A stretch of DNA of 64,000 nt from Paenirhizobium naphthalenivorans (GCF_007992095.1 NZ_BJZP01000014.1:53151-117150); one strand, 5' to 3'; shown: positions 1 through 10,158, counted from the first letter of the stretch. Numbers and translations: made by a program. Notes: generated by a model not told the origin, from the sequence alone.

Positions 1-2
1 GG

Positions 3-722
3 GCACCGACCGACAAGGCCCGTGAGCTGCGCGTCGCGCTACGCGAGCGGATGTTTTACGTCAGGCTGCGCACGATGACGAAGAACCGGATCGTCACGGT
101 GTTCGACCGTTATCCGGAGCAGACGGCACAGCTGAAGAAGCTCGGTGACCTGTTCGGTAAGGCCGGCCGCATCCAGCTGGCGCAGGTCAACGTCTCGGAG
201 ATCGACCGCATCCAGATCGACCGGGGCCTCGACTTCATCGGCGACATTGATGGCCGGATCAAGCAGTCGGAGGCGACGATCCGGGCGATGACCAAGGCGA
301 ATGCCAATGTGAAGCTGTTGAAGACGATCCCCGGCGTCGGCGAGTTCTTTGCAAGGCTGATCGATGCAGAGATCGACGACATTGACCGCTTCCGTAGCCC
401 GAAGAAGCTGGCCGCCTATGCCGGTCTTGTGCCCTCGACCTATTCCTCCGGCGGCAAGACCTATCACGGCAAGATCATCAAGCAGGGCAACAAGTGGCTG
501 CGCTGGGCTTTCGTCGAGGCGGTTGCTCCGGCTGTCGCCAGCGATCCGCAGCTTCGTGCCCAATATGAGCACCTGAAGCTCAGAGGAACCAACAAGGCGC
601 GCGTCGCGATCGCGCGCAAGCTTTTGACGATCGCCTTCCAGATCCTGCGTGACCAGCGCGCTTATGAGCTGCGCGGCGCCAGCACCACTGAAGGCGTGTC
701 GACGATATCCCGGTTGTCCTGA
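3..722 (+). mobile_element. IS110-family transposase, C-terminal part (5' end outside window)
   Basis: The frame is open from base 3, so the gene begins before the window; about 239 codons are visible and end in TGA at 722. The C-terminal half has the Transposase_20 pattern of IS110/IS1111 enzymes: an 'IPGVGEFFA' helix-hairpin-helix-like segment, then 'AYAGLVPSTYSSGGK' and 'IIKQGNKWLRW'. The N-terminal RuvC-like DEDD catalytic domain lies outside the window, so activity cannot be judged. IS110 enzymes recombine circular intermediates and leave no standard inverted repeats, so the right end of the element cannot be placed; 723-998 holds no gene I can support and probably contains it. Confidence 0.85.
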
Positions 723-998
723 TGGCAAGCTAGCGAACCCGGCAGGCCTGGGTTGCGCTCTTAAAGGAGAATGGGAAACCGGGAGCCGAATGCCACTGTG
801 TGACCGAAGTCGGAAACAGACCGGTGTTAGGGTCACGAATTGGAGAATGGTTCAGAACCGCAGGACGGCAAAGAAACTGTCCGGCGGAAAGAAGGACTTT
901 GCCGATCGCGCGATTGCCGGTCAAAACGAAACCGAACCCAAGGAAAAGCCGCGAAATGGTGGTGTTATGCCCCTTGAGTTCTTTCATTGGAGAACGCC

Positions 999-3900
999 AT
1001 GAGCAACGACCCCTTCACCTTCGACCTTTTCGGCAACACCGCGCTTTCGTCTGGCCTGGGCCTCGGCGTCACCGCCTTCGCGGGAGATTTTCCGGCCAAC
1101 GATGACGACGACGATCCCGATCCGACCCAGCCGGCCCCGGCCATGCGGAGAACACCATCGGCGCAACGAACTCAGTCTGCTCGCGCACGCGGCGTCAATT
1201 TCGTGCTCGATGGCGAACGGGGCCTGGCAGTGAACTGGAAGGACCGGGCTCGCGACAATATCGACGCGATCCGTCTGGCCGCTGAGATCGAGGCAGAGGA
1301 CCGGCCCGCAACCGCGGAAGAGCAGGCACGGCTGATCAAATTCATCGGCTTCGGTTCGAGCGATCTTGCCAATGGCATGTTTCGCCGGCCGGGCGAAGCC
1401 GAGTTCCGCAAAAACTGGGAGACGCTCGGCGCCGACCTGCAGGACGCCGTCAGCGAGAGCGAGTACGCCTCGCTCTCGCGCTGCACGCAGTATGCGCATT
1501 TCACGCCGCAATTCATCATCCGCGCGATATGGGCTGGGCTCCGGCGTCTCGGCTGGCGCGGCGGCCGCGTGCTCGAGCCGGGCGTAGGCACGGGGTTGTT
1601 TCCGGCATTGATGCCAGAGGCATTGCGCGAGGCATCGCAAGTCACCGGCGTCGAGCTCGATCCGGTCACGGCCCGCATCGTGCGCCTGTTACAGCCGCGG
1701 GCACGAATCGTCGTCGGCGATTTCGCGCGCACGGAGCTGCCTGCGAGCTTCGACCTCGTGATCGGCAATCCGCCGTTCTCCGATCGCACCGTCCGCTCCG
1801 ACCGGGCCTATCGCTCGCAAGGCTTTCGCCTGCACGACTATTTCATCGCGCGTTCGATCGACCTGTTGAAGCCGGGCGCCTTCGCCGCCTTCGTCACCAG
1901 CTCCGGCACTTTTGATAAGGCGGATTTTTCCGCGCGCGAACACATCGCCAAATCGGCCGATCTGATCGCGGCGATTCGCCTGCCTGAAGGCAGTTTCCGG
2001 CCGGACGCCGGCACGGATGTTGTGGTTGACGTCCTCTTTTTCCGGAAGCGCAAGGTTGCCGAACCCGAGGGCGATATGTCCTGGCTCGACACCGACGAGG
2101 TGCGGCCCGCCACTGCCGACGAGGGCGCCATCCGCGTCAATCGCTGGTTCGCCCGCCATCCGGATTTCGTGCTCGGCACGCATGCTCTAACATCCGGCCC
2201 CTTCGGCGAAACGTATACCTGCCTGCCGAAGCCTGGCGTCGATTTGGAAGCCGCGCTCGCTTCCGCCATGCTTCTCCTTCCGGAAGCCCTCTATGACGGC
2301 GAGCCGACCGCGATCGATTTCGACCTAGATGATGCTGGCGACAGCGTCATCGTTGATTTGCCGTCCGACCGCCATGTCCGGGAAGGCAGCTATTTCTTCG
2401 ACCGGGCGCAAGGCCTGAAGCAGGTGATCGACGGCGAACCGATCGCGGTGAAGGTGCGCAAGGGCCGCAGCGCCGACGGTATCCCCGAAAAGCACGTCCG
2501 CATCATCAGCAAGCTGATCCCCATCCGCGACGCCGTGCGCGAGGTCTTGAAGTGCCAGGAGCAGGACCGGCCGTGGAAAGATGCACAGGTTCGCCTCCGC
2601 ATCGCCTGGTCGAGCTTCGTGCGCGATTTCGGCCCGATCAATCACACGACCGTCTCCATCAGCGAGGATGACGAGACCGGCGAAATCCGTGAGACGCATA
2701 GGCGTCCCAATATCCAGCCTTTTGTGGACGACCCCGATTGCTGGCTCGTCGCCTCGATCGAGAACTACGATCTTGACACCGACACGGCCAAGCCCGGCCC
2801 GGTCTTCACCGACCGCGTTATCGCTCCGCCGGCGCCGCCGGTTATCACCTCGGCCGCCGATGCGCTCGCCGTCGTGCTCAATGAGCGCGGGCGCGTCGAC
2901 CTCGAGCACATCGCCGAATTCCTCCACCAGGATGTCGCCGGTGTGATCGCCGAGCTCGGCGACGCGATCTTCCAGGACCCCGCCGATGGCGCGTGGCAGA
3001 CGGCCGACGCCTATCTCTCCGGTCCCGTGCGCGACAAACTGAAGGCAGCGGAAGCGGCGGCCGTTCTCGATCCCGTCTTCGAGCGCAATGTCCGCGCGCT
3101 CGTCGCGGTCCAGCCCGCCGATCTCGGCCCCTCCGAAATCACCGCGCGGCTCGGCGCACCGTGGATCCCGGCCGCCGATGTCGTCGCCTTCGTCAAGGAG
3201 ACGATGGAGGCGGACATCAAGGTCCACCACATGCCCGAACTGGCATCGTGGACGGTCGATGCGCGCCAACTCGGCTGGTCGGCGGCCGGAACGTCGGAAT
3301 GGGGCACGGATCGCCGCCACGCCGGTGAATTGCTCTCCGATGCGTTGAACAGTCGCGTGCCGCAGATCTTCGACACGGTGAAGGATGGCGACAGCGAGCG
3401 CCGCGTGCTCAATGTCGTCGATACCGAGGCGGCCAAGGAGAAGCTGCACAAGATCAAGTCGACCTTCCAGAACTGGGTCTGGTCCGATCCCGATCGCACC
3501 GATCGCCTGGCGCGCGTCTATAACGACCGCTTCAACAATATCGCTCCCCGACGATTCAACGGGAATCATCTGCGACTTCCGGGCGCTTCTGGCGCCTTTT
3601 CCTTATATGCCCACCAGAAACGCGGCATCTGGCGCATCATTTCGGCGGGTTCGACCTATCTCGCCCACGCCGTCGGCGCCGGCAAGACGATGACGATGGC
3701 GGCCGCCATCATGGAGCAACGACGACTCGGGCTGATCGCCAAGGCGATGCTGGTCGTTCCTGGCCATTGCCTCGCGCAAGCCGCACGCGAATTCCTGGCG
3801 CTCTATCCCTCCGCCCGCATTCTCGTTGCCGACGAGACGAACTTCACCAAGGACAAGCGTGCGCGTTTTCTTAGCCGGGCCGCGACGGCAACGTGGGATG

Positions 3901-6095
3901 CGATCATCATCACGCATAGCGCGTTCAAGTTCATCGGCGTGCCGTCGACTTTCGAACAGAGCCTGATCCAGGATGAGCTGCAGCTGTTCGAGACCCTGCT
4001 CACCAAGGTCGAGAGCGACGACCGCGTTTCGCGCAAACGCCTCGAGCGCCTGAAGGAGGGTTTGCAGGAACGGCTTGAAGCGCTGTCGACGCGCAAGGAC
4101 GACCTGCTCACCATTGCCGAGATCGGCGTCGACCAGATCATCGTCGACGAGGCGCAGGAGTTCCGCAAGCTCTCCTTCGCCACCAACATGAGCACGTTGA
4201 AAGGCATCGATCCGAACGGATCGCAGAGGGCCTGGGACCTTTATGTGAAGTCCCGTTTCATCGAGACGAAGAATCCGGGCCGCGCGCTCGTGCTGGCATC
4301 CGGCACGCCGATCACCAATACCTTGGGCGAGATGTTCTCGGTCCAAAGACTGATGGATTTTGCCGCCCTGATGCAGCGCGGCCTGCATGAATTTGATGCC
4401 TGGGCAAGCACCTTCGGCGACACGACGACCGAACTCGAGCTTCAGCCGTCCGGCAAATACAAGCCCGTCAGCCGGTTCGCCAGTTTTGTGAACGTTCCGG
4501 AATTGATCGCCATGTTCCGCGCCTTCGCAGATGTCGTGCTGGCGGAGGACCTGCGCCAGTTCGTCAAGGTGCCGGCGATCTCGACCGGCCGACGGCAGAT
4601 CGTCACGGCGAAGCCAACCGCGGCCTTCAAGCGCTACCAGCTTGTGCTCGATGCTCGCATCAAGGCGATCGAGGAGCGCGACCGGCCGCCGGAGCCCGGT
4701 GACGATATCCTGCTCTCCGTCATCACCGACGGACGCCATGCCGCCATCGATCTGCGCCTGGTCGACGCGGACAACGACAACGAGCCCGACAACAAGCTCA
4801 ATATGCTGATCTCCAACGCCTTCCGCATCTGGCGGGAGACGGCGGAGCGCAACTATGTCCAGCCGGACGGCAAGGCGTTCGAGCTTCCCGGCGCCGCCCA
4901 GATGATCTTTTCCGATCTCGGCACGATCAATGTGGAGAAGACACGCGGCTTCTCGGCCTATCGTTGGATTCGCGACGAGTTGGTCCGGCTCGGCGTGCCG
5001 CCCGAAGAAATCGCCTTCATGCAGGACTTCAAGAAGTCCGAGGCCAAGCAGCGTCTGTTCGGCGACGTCCGCGCCGGCAGGGTCCGGTTCCTGATCGGCT
5101 CCTCCGAGACGATGGGCACCGGGGTCAACGCCCAGCTTCGCCTGAAGGCTCTGCATCACCTCGATGTGCCATGGCTGCCGTCGCATATCGAGCAGCGCGA
5201 GGGCCGTATCGTGCGGCAAGGCAACCAGCACGACGAGGTCGATATATACGCCTACGCGACCGAGGGCAGTCTCGACGCGACGATGTGGCAGAACAACGAG
5301 CGCAAGGCCCGGTTCATCGCCGCGGCGTTGTCGGGCGATACCTCGATCCGCAAGCTGGAAGATCTCGGCGAGGGACAGGCGAACCAGTTCGCGATGGCCA
5401 AGGCGATCGCATCGGGTGATCAACGCCTGATGCAGAAGGCCGGGCTCGAGGCCGATATCGCAAGGCTCGAGCGGCTTCGTGCCGCGCATCGGGACGATCT
5501 GTTCGCGGTGCGCCGGCAGCTCCGCGATGCCGAGCGCGACATCGAAATCTCAACACGCCGCATCGCGGAGATCGGGCAGGATATCGACCGCCTCGTTCCT
5601 ACCGCCGGCGATGCCTTCGCCATGCGTGTCATCGACGCCTCCTTCGCTCAGCGTAAGGAAGCTGGCCGCGCGCTTATGAAGGAAATCCTGACAATGGTGC
5701 AGCTCCAGCAGGAGGGCGAAATCGTCATCGCCTCGATCGGCGGTTTCGATCTCGAATATGCGGGCCAGCGCTTCGGCAAGGATGGCTATCGCTACACCAC
5801 CATGCTGGTGCGCACCGGCGCCGATTACGAGATCGATCTTCCCGTCACCGTGACGCCGCTCGGGGCTGTTGCCCGCCTCGAGCACGCCCTTGACGACTTT
5901 GAGGGTGAGCGGGAGCGCTGCCGTCAACGTCTTGCCGACGGGCATCGCCGGCTCGCCTCATATCAATCGCGCGGGGAGGGCGAATTCGCCTTCGCGGACG
6001 AACTTGCCGAAAAGCACCGGCAGCTTGCCGAGGTCGAGCGAGCACTCGCTACCGATAGCGAGCGCCCCGACGATGATCTCCAGATAGCGGCCTGA
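999..6095 (+). CDS. Giant DNA adenine methylase / SNF2-type helicase fusion (DarB-like plasmid protein)
   Basis: A 1,698-aa protein that joins a class I N6-adenine methyltransferase to a superfamily 2 helicase. The SAM motif 'LEPGVGTGLFP' is near residue 190 and the catalytic 'NPPF' near 256. The helicase half has 'AVGAGKT' (Walker A, about 890), 'IIVDEAQE' (Walker B, about 1048), 'SGTPITNTLGE' (motif III) and 'QREGRIVRQG' (motif VI, about 1397). A coiled-coil tail of some 150 residues follows. I start at ATG 999 because GGAG at 989-992 is correctly spaced; a TTG at 987 overlaps that SD site. The fusion is typical of large alphaproteobacterial plasmids and recalls phage P1 DarB, which protects incoming DNA from type I restriction. 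A protective role here is inference, supported by the ArdC-like gene nearby. Confidence 0.85.
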   Translation: MSNDPFTFDLFGNTALSSGLGLGVTAFAGDFPANDDDDDPDPTQPAPAMRRTPSAQRTQSARARGVNFVLDGERGLAVNWKDRARDNIDAIRLAAEIEAEDRPATAEEQARLIKFIGFGSSDLANGMFRRPGEAEFRKNWETLGADLQDAVSESEYASLSRCTQYAHFTPQFIIRAIWAGLRRLGWRGGRVLEPGVGTGLFPALMPEALREASQVTGVELDPVTARIVRLLQPRARIVVGDFARTELPASFDLVIGNPPFSDRTVRSDRAYRSQGFRLHDYFIARSIDLLKPGAFAAFVTSSGTFDKADFSAREHIAKSADLIAAIRLPEGSFRPDAGTDVVVDVLFFRKRKVAEPEGDMSWLDTDEVRPATADEGAIRVNRWFARHPDFVLGTHALTSGPFGETYTCLPKPGVDLEAALASAMLLLPEALYDGEPTAIDFDLDDAGDSVIVDLPSDRHVREGSYFFDRAQGLKQVIDGEPIAVKVRKGRSADGIPEKHVRIISKLIPIRDAVREVLKCQEQDRPWKDAQVRLRIAWSSFVRDFGPINHTTVSISEDDETGEIRETHRRPNIQPFVDDPDCWLVASIENYDLDTDTAKPGPVFTDRVIAPPAPPVITSAADALAVVLNERGRVDLEHIAEFLHQDVAGVIAELGDAIFQDPADGAWQTADAYLSGPVRDKLKAAEAAAVLDPVFERNVRALVAVQPADLGPSEITARLGAPWIPAADVVAFVKETMEADIKVHHMPELASWTVDARQLGWSAAGTSEWGTDRRHAGELLSDALNSRVPQIFDTVKDGDSERRVLNVVDTEAAKEKLHKIKSTFQNWVWSDPDRTDRLARVYNDRFNNIAPRRFNGNHLRLPGASGAFSLYAHQKRGIWRIISAGSTYLAHAVGAGKTMTMAAAIMEQRRLGLIAKAMLVVPGHCLAQAAREFLALYPSARILVADETNFTKDKRARFLSRAATATWDAIIITHSAFKFIGVPSTFEQSLIQDELQLFETLLTKVESDDRVSRKRLERLKEGLQERLEALSTRKDDLLTIAEIGVDQIIVDEAQEFRKLSFATNMSTLKGIDPNGSQRAWDLYVKSRFIETKNPGRALVLASGTPITNTLGEMFSVQRLMDFAALMQRGLHEFDAWASTFGDTTTELELQPSGKYKPVSRFASFVNVPELIAMFRAFADVVLAEDLRQFVKVPAISTGRRQIVTAKPTAAFKRYQLVLDARIKAIEERDRPPEPGDDILLSVITDGRHAAIDLRLVDADNDNEPDNKLNMLISNAFRIWRETAERNYVQPDGKAFELPGAAQMIFSDLGTINVEKTRGFSAYRWIRDELVRLGVPPEEIAFMQDFKKSEAKQRLFGDVRAGRVRFLIGSSETMGTGVNAQLRLKALHHLDVPWLPSHIEQREGRIVRQGNQHDEVDIYAYATEGSLDATMWQNNERKARFIAAALSGDTSIRKLEDLGEGQANQFAMAKAIASGDQRLMQKAGLEADIARLERLRAAHRDDLFAVRRQLRDAERDIEISTRRIAEIGQDIDRLVPTAGDAFAMRVIDASFAQRKEAGRALMKEILTMVQLQQEGEIVIASIGGFDLEYAGQRFGKDGYRYTTMLVRTGADYEIDLPVTVTPLGAVARLEHALDDFEGERERCRQRLADGHRRLASYQSRGEGEFAFADELAEKHRQLAEVERALATDSERPDDDLQIAA

Positions 6096-6451
6096 TCCGG
6101 CCGTCGGGCCAGTCGCGTCGGTGCGCGTGGCTGGCTCTTTTCACGTCGATGGTCAGATCGCCGGCACGGTGCCCGCCCTCCTATCGGGGCAGGAAAAAAG
6201 AAATGAAAAGAAGGGGGGAAAGGTCCGCTCGCAGATCGGGCGGGCCGCTGACGCTGGCGCTCAACCGCGCCGCTCGCCATTCCGGCCCGTCGTCCTTCGC
6301 AGGGCTGTCAGCCCCGCTTGTCCGGACGGGCAGGGATGCTCGGCCGCAATTGCACCGGCCCGCCCGCTCCGCGGGCCGGAGGGGGTCTTCGGGAAGAAGA
6401 CGGAAAAGGACCGGCGAGAGGCCGCGTCCGCAACTCCTAAGGAGCAACACC
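6096..6451 (+). promoter_or_regulatory. Long hairpin-rich leader before the ParB-domain gene
   Basis: The 356 bp between the methylase/helicase stop and the ParB start have no convincing gene. They hold a perfect 9-bp inverted repeat CCGGCCCGC/GCGGGCCGG (6355-6363 and 6371-6379, 7-nt loop) and a smaller GGGCT/AGCCC hairpin at 6302-6314. The latter lies inside a block (6292-6324) that recurs at 10530-10563. An upstream in-frame extension of the ParB frame to 6149 exists but has low-complexity composition and no SD, so I treat it as leader. Confidence 0.5.
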
Positions 6452-8134
6452 ATGCATCTCATGAAGGTCGATCCGCGCGCGCTGAAGGACAACCCGGACC
6501 GCGCCCGTCAGACGAAATCCACGCCGCAGGCGGACGCGCTGCTGCTTGCGACCATCAAGGCGGTCGGTGTCGTGCAGCCTCCGGTCATCGCGCCGGAAAC
6601 CGGCGGCGGTAATGGCTACATCATCGATTCCGGCCATCGCCGCGTGAAGCAGGCGATCGCTGCCGGCCTCGAGGAAATCGACGTTCTTGTCGTCGAAGCC
6701 GCGAACGACAATGGCGCCATGCGCTCATTCATTGAGAACCTCGTCCGGGAGAACCTCAACCCGGTCGACCAGTGGCGTGCGATCGAGCGGCTCGTCGCGC
6801 TCGGCTGGACCGAGGAGGCGATCGGCGTCGCGCTCGCGCTGCCTGTGCGGCAGATCAAGAAGCTGCGTCTGCTGGCCAACGTGCTGCCGGCGATGCTTGA
6901 CCAGATGGCGAAGGGCGACATGCCCAACGAGCAGCAGCTCCGCACCATCGCGGCGGCCGCGCTTGAGGAGCAGAAGGAGGTCTGGAAGAAGCACAAGCCC
7001 TCCAAGGGCGATCCCCAGGTGTCGTGGTGGAGCGTTGCGCAGGCGCTGCAGAAGAAGCGCATGTATGCGCGCGATGCGAGCTTCGGCGACGATCTGCGTG
7101 AGGCCTATGGCATCCAGTGGGTCGAGGACCTGTTTGCGCCGGCCGACCAGGACGGCCGCTACACCACCGATGTCGAGGCGTTTCTCGGCGCCCAGCAGGA
7201 GTGGATGAGCAACAACCTTCCGAAGAAGGGGATCATTGTCGAGCAGAACGGTTACGGCCAACCCGAGCTGCCCAAGAAGGCCGAGCGCGTCCACGGCAAG
7301 CCCCAGAAGGGCGACTGCACGGCAATGTATCTCGATCGCGAGGGCAAGGTGCAGTCGGTGCACTACCGCATGCCCGAGGTGAAAAAGCCGAAGGGGAAGG
7401 GGGCCGCTGGCTCGGATGATGCTGGCAACGATGTCGGTTCGGTTTCCAAGCCGCGTCCCGATGTCACCCGCAACGGCATCGAGATGATCGGCGACTATCG
7501 CACCGACGCGCTCCACGAGGCGCTCGGCCGGGCTCCGATCGAGGACGACATGTTGATGGCGCTCCTCATCCTCGCGTTCGCTGGCCAGAACGTGTCGGTC
7601 ACGACAGGGAACGGCGGCAGCTACTATGGCCATAGCAAGCTGGCGAAACACGCCGTTGTGCTGTTCGACGCCGAGGGCAAGCTCTTCTTTGACATGGACA
7701 CGCTGCGGGTTGCGGCCCGCTCGATGCTGATCGACGTGCTTTCGTGCCGCGAGAACGCCACCAAGAGCGGCATCGTCGCTCGCGTCGCCGGCGACACGAT
7801 CGGGGCGAACGGGTTCCTGCCGAACATGGGCACGGAGGATTTCCTGTCGTGCCTGTCGCGGCCGGCGCTGGAGGGCTCGTGCAAGGACACGTCGGTCCTG
7901 CCGCGCCAGCGGGTGAAGGATACGCGCGCTGCCCTCGTCGAGCATTTCAAGGAAGGTCACTTCGTCCATCCTTCCGCGCTGTTCGCGCCGGATGCGGCGA
8001 GCCTCTCGGCATGGCTGTCGTCCAATGCCGTCGCCGCGAATGACGACGAAGAGGACGAGCAGGACGCGGGCGACGCTCCCACCGAGGAACTCGCCGACGA
8101 CGAGGCGGACGAATTCCTGGAGGCGGCCGAGTAG
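6452..8134 (+). CDS. ParB/RepB/Spo0J-domain protein, plasmid type
   Basis: A 560-aa protein. Residues 1-100 form the ParB N-terminal domain with the 'DSGHRR' CTP/phosphate-binding motif at about 57-62, and 'SFIENLVRENLNPVDQW' matches the second ParB box. A helix-turn-helix region follows at about 110-150. The rest, about 400 residues, is specific to plasmid ParB-like proteins and ends in a very acidic tail. The ATG at 6452 is preceded by AAGGAG at 6439-6444. There is no ParA beside it and it lacks the compact shape of partition ParB proteins, so a role in conjugation or plasmid gene control is as likely as segregation. A strong terminator follows. Confidence 0.8.
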   Translation: MHLMKVDPRALKDNPDRARQTKSTPQADALLLATIKAVGVVQPPVIAPETGGGNGYIIDSGHRRVKQAIAAGLEEIDVLVVEAANDNGAMRSFIENLVRENLNPVDQWRAIERLVALGWTEEAIGVALALPVRQIKKLRLLANVLPAMLDQMAKGDMPNEQQLRTIAAAALEEQKEVWKKHKPSKGDPQVSWWSVAQALQKKRMYARDASFGDDLREAYGIQWVEDLFAPADQDGRYTTDVEAFLGAQQEWMSNNLPKKGIIVEQNGYGQPELPKKAERVHGKPQKGDCTAMYLDREGKVQSVHYRMPEVKKPKGKGAAGSDDAGNDVGSVSKPRPDVTRNGIEMIGDYRTDALHEALGRAPIEDDMLMALLILAFAGQNVSVTTGNGGSYYGHSKLAKHAVVLFDAEGKLFFDMDTLRVAARSMLIDVLSCRENATKSGIVARVAGDTIGANGFLPNMGTEDFLSCLSRPALEGSCKDTSVLPRQRVKDTRAALVEHFKEGHFVHPSALFAPDAASLSAWLSSNAVAANDDEEDEQDAGDAPTEELADDEADEFLEAAE

Positions 8135-8167
8135 CCGCGCGCACCTGTCATCTTCCAATCAATCCCG

Positions 8168-8202
8168 CCGCCGCCGGTCACCCCGGCGGCGGTTTCGGTT
8201 TC
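8168..8202 (+). terminator. Rho-independent terminator after the ParB-domain gene
   Basis: Perfect 10-bp stem CCGCCGCCGG / CCGGCGGCGG with a 5-nt loop (8178-8182), followed by TTTCGGTTTC. It lies between the ParB-domain stop and the next SD. Confidence 0.75.
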
Positions 8203-8227
8203 ACCAGTGCAATCACGGAGGACACCC

Positions 8228-8701
8228 ATGTCCGCGCATCTCATTTCTCGAGCCCCCATCGGCTCAATCATCGCCTGGTCGGACGGCGCGCCGCGCCCGC
8301 CCGAACGTCATCGCAAAAAGCTGTCCGCCTGGAAGACCAACAATGGCAGCGGGCGCCTGATCCGCAAGGAGGACGAACGTTCCGTCGGCAGCGTCATCCT
8401 TCCCGCGAATTTCACGCTTCATGAGGCGGATCATGGCGCGGGCGGCGTCATCGCCATTTGCGTCCATCGGACCTTCTCGCTGGGATCCAGCCTGCGGTTC
8501 ACGATCATCGAGCGACCAGCCATCGGCTCAGTCCGCATTTTCAACCAGATGGGCGAGCATGCCGAACTGGTGCATCTCGCCGCCGACCGGCAGGCCGCGG
8601 AGGAATGGCTGTCCCGGCATGGCTATCCCTACGCCAGGTTCGAAGAAGTCACGGCGGACGAGATCGCGGCCGACGTCGTGGAAGGGAGGGTTGCGGCATG
8701 A
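8228..8701 (+). CDS. Conserved plasmid protein of unknown function, 157 aa
   Basis: I do not recognise a named family. The protein is a mixed alpha/beta 157-aa soluble product with no signal peptide or membrane segment. It starts at ATG 8228 after CACGGAGG (SD about 8 nt upstream), not at the in-frame ATG 8207, which lacks an SD. The C-terminus ('AAEEWLSRHGYPYARFEEV') looks like a short helical domain. The stop overlaps the next start (ATGA at 8698-8701), so the two genes are translationally coupled. Comparable gene pairs are found on rhizobial plasmids with DUF736 and ArdC genes; function unknown. Confidence 0.75.
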   Translation: MSAHLISRAPIGSIIAWSDGAPRPPERHRKKLSAWKTNNGSGRLIRKEDERSVGSVILPANFTLHEADHGAGGVIAICVHRTFSLGSSLRFTIIERPAIGSVRIFNQMGEHAELVHLAADRQAAEEWLSRHGYPYARFEEVTADEIAADVVEGRVAA

Positions 8702-9585
8702 GCACCGTCCCTAGCACGACCGAGGCGGCTGAAGCCCTCGGATTTCCGGGGGTGCAATTCGGTATAAGTTCCGATGGCCTTCCCGTTGCCCTCGTGGCGG
8801 ACACGGCGTTCGCGATGATGACCTCACGCGGCGGCACATTCTCACACGCGACGGCCTGGAAGATCAACCGGCCCCTCGACCAGTGGAAGCGATCGGATTT
8901 CTACAGCTTTTCCGGTGAACTCGCCGATGAAGCGGACTTCCGCGCCAAAGTCGCGGAAAACGCCGAGCATCAGCGCGAGAAGCAGGCGCTCGGCCGTCGA
9001 GAGATTGGCGGCAATTCAAGCAGCCCCTGGGGTACGGCACAGAGTGCGCACCTCTATGCCGAAGGTGTCATTTTCTTCTCGACGGCCAGCCACGGCGGAT
9101 TTCGTCTTTCCCCCGATCGGAACGCTGAGGTGCGCGCCGATCTTCGAAGCAGTGGTGGATGGTATGAGGAGGATGAGGCATGGGCGATTGTCGCTCTTAC
9201 TTTCCCCGCGCTCTTCACGGCTTTCGAGCGGCGTTGCGCGGAGCAAACCATCAAGGACAACTGGCCCCAGGCATGGGAGGCTATTCACGGAACGGTCCTT
9301 ACGCCCGGCGAATCCCGCACCAAGGACCGGCACCTGTTCGAGCGCGAGCATGAGGCGGATTGGGTGGTGATCTCAACCATCAATTCCAGCCACCGGGAGG
9401 GCTTTGTCGAGTGTGTCGCGACGATGGGTGGCAAGCGTGATCGCCAATCGCAAGAACGGCGTTTCCTCGTCCCCAAGTCCGAATACGACATGGGCCGGTT
9501 CGGCTTTGTGATCGATCCCGCACGGCATAGCGATTACGATGGCCCGTCGGATTTCATCGGCTGGCAGCGGGGGAACGCCGCATAA
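8698..9585 (+). CDS. Plasmid-borne protein, probably DUF7007 family
   Basis: A 295-aa soluble protein starting at ATG 8698, coupled to the preceding gene through an ATGA overlap. The centre carries 'WGTAQSAHLYAEGVIFFSTASHGGFRLSP', a stretch I associate with DUF7007 proteins of Rhizobiales plasmids; the assignment is from memory and not verified. The pattern of a Trp/Gly-rich core with 'WYEEDEAWAIVALTFP' suggests an enzyme-like fold, but no catalytic motif is evident. An upstream in-frame extension (to 8458) overlaps the previous gene and is rejected because the overlap start has a clear context. Function unknown. Confidence 0.75.
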   Translation: MSTVPSTTEAAEALGFPGVQFGISSDGLPVALVADTAFAMMTSRGGTFSHATAWKINRPLDQWKRSDFYSFSGELADEADFRAKVAENAEHQREKQALGRREIGGNSSSPWGTAQSAHLYAEGVIFFSTASHGGFRLSPDRNAEVRADLRSSGGWYEEDEAWAIVALTFPALFTAFERRCAEQTIKDNWPQAWEAIHGTVLTPGESRTKDRHLFEREHEADWVVISTINSSHREGFVECVATMGGKRDRQSQERRFLVPKSEYDMGRFGFVIDPARHSDYDGPSDFIGWQRGNAA

Positions 9586-9605
9586 TCCCGTCAGTTGATC
9601 GTCAG

Positions 9606-9911
9606 GTGCTGCTCTTCCGCATGGAAGAGGCACGCAGACAGACACAGCACCAGCTCGATCTTATCGAGCGGCGGATCACGCGACGCATGACGGCGCTGAT
9701 CCCCAGCCTGAAACCGAAGCGCAGGGTGTATCGGGGCGGCAGGCCGCCCGATGCGAGCGCGTTTCTCGAACAGTATCGCGCCAATCTCGCGGCCATCACC
9801 GCCGAGCGGCAGCCCGAGATAGATGCATTGTCCCGCAAACTCGCCCGGCAGGACCGGGCGATCGCATTGCTGCGCGAGCGGGACGGCAGCCCGACCGCCC
9901 GCGCGGCCTGA
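9606..9911 (+). CDS. Small basic coiled-coil protein, unknown function
   Basis: A predicted 101-aa product rich in Arg, Gln and Glu, mostly helical: residues 5-35 and 60-90 have heptad-like patterns flanking 'PKRRVYRGGRPPD'. Start codons GTG 9606 and ATG 9621 are both possible and neither has a good SD, so the N-terminus is uncertain. It follows the DUF7007-like gene by 20 nt and precedes the zinc-ribbon gene by 31 nt, consistent with one operon. No family recognised; coding status is supported by position, length and Arg/Ala-rich helical composition only. Confidence 0.5.
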   Translation: MLLFRMEEARRQTQHQLDLIERRITRRMTALIPSLKPKRRVYRGGRPPDASAFLEQYRANLAAITAERQPEIDALSRKLARQDRAIALLRERDGSPTARAA

Positions 9912-9942
9912 CGTCCCGCAAAAGATAACCGGGACAGCCGCC

Positions 9943-10158
9943 ATGATCTTCCGCTGCTACCGATGCGGCCAGTCATGGTCGGATCACCCAGTCACGCGCG
10001 TCAGATGCCCGACCTGCCGGGCGGCGCCAGGTGCATGGTGCCGCCGGCCATCCGGACACCGGGCGATGGAGCTGCATGTCGATCGCGAACATGCAGCGCG
10101 CCCAGGGCGTCCATCAGCTGATCTGGAGCATCTGCGGAACCGGTATAGGCGCCGGTGA
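9943..10158 (+). CDS. Small zinc-ribbon protein (phage/plasmid zinc-finger type)
   Basis: A 71-aa product starting at ATG 9943. It has two CxxC pairs, 'CYRCG' at residues 5-9 and 'CPTC' at about 22-25, followed by 'GAWCRRPSGHRAMELHVDRE'. The Cys-rich knuckle plus 'C-x2-PSGH-x-A-x3-H' is the signature of the small DNA-binding zinc-finger domain common in phages and actinobacterial or alphaproteobacterial plasmids. It probably binds nucleic acid. No SD of full strength is visible (GGGACAG lies 6-12 nt upstream). Confidence 0.65.
   Translation: MIFRCYRCGQSWSDHPVTRVRCPTCRAAPGAWCRRPSGHRAMELHVDREHAARPGRPSADLEHLRNRYRRR

Noticed and set aside
730..987. Possible small minus-strand gene between the IS110 end and the methylase gene
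   Set aside because: No SD and no recognisable feature; probably part of the IS flank.
2325..5489. Two long minus-strand frames under the methylase/helicase gene
   Set aside because: Shadows of the 1,698-aa gene, which has complete motifs in its own frame.
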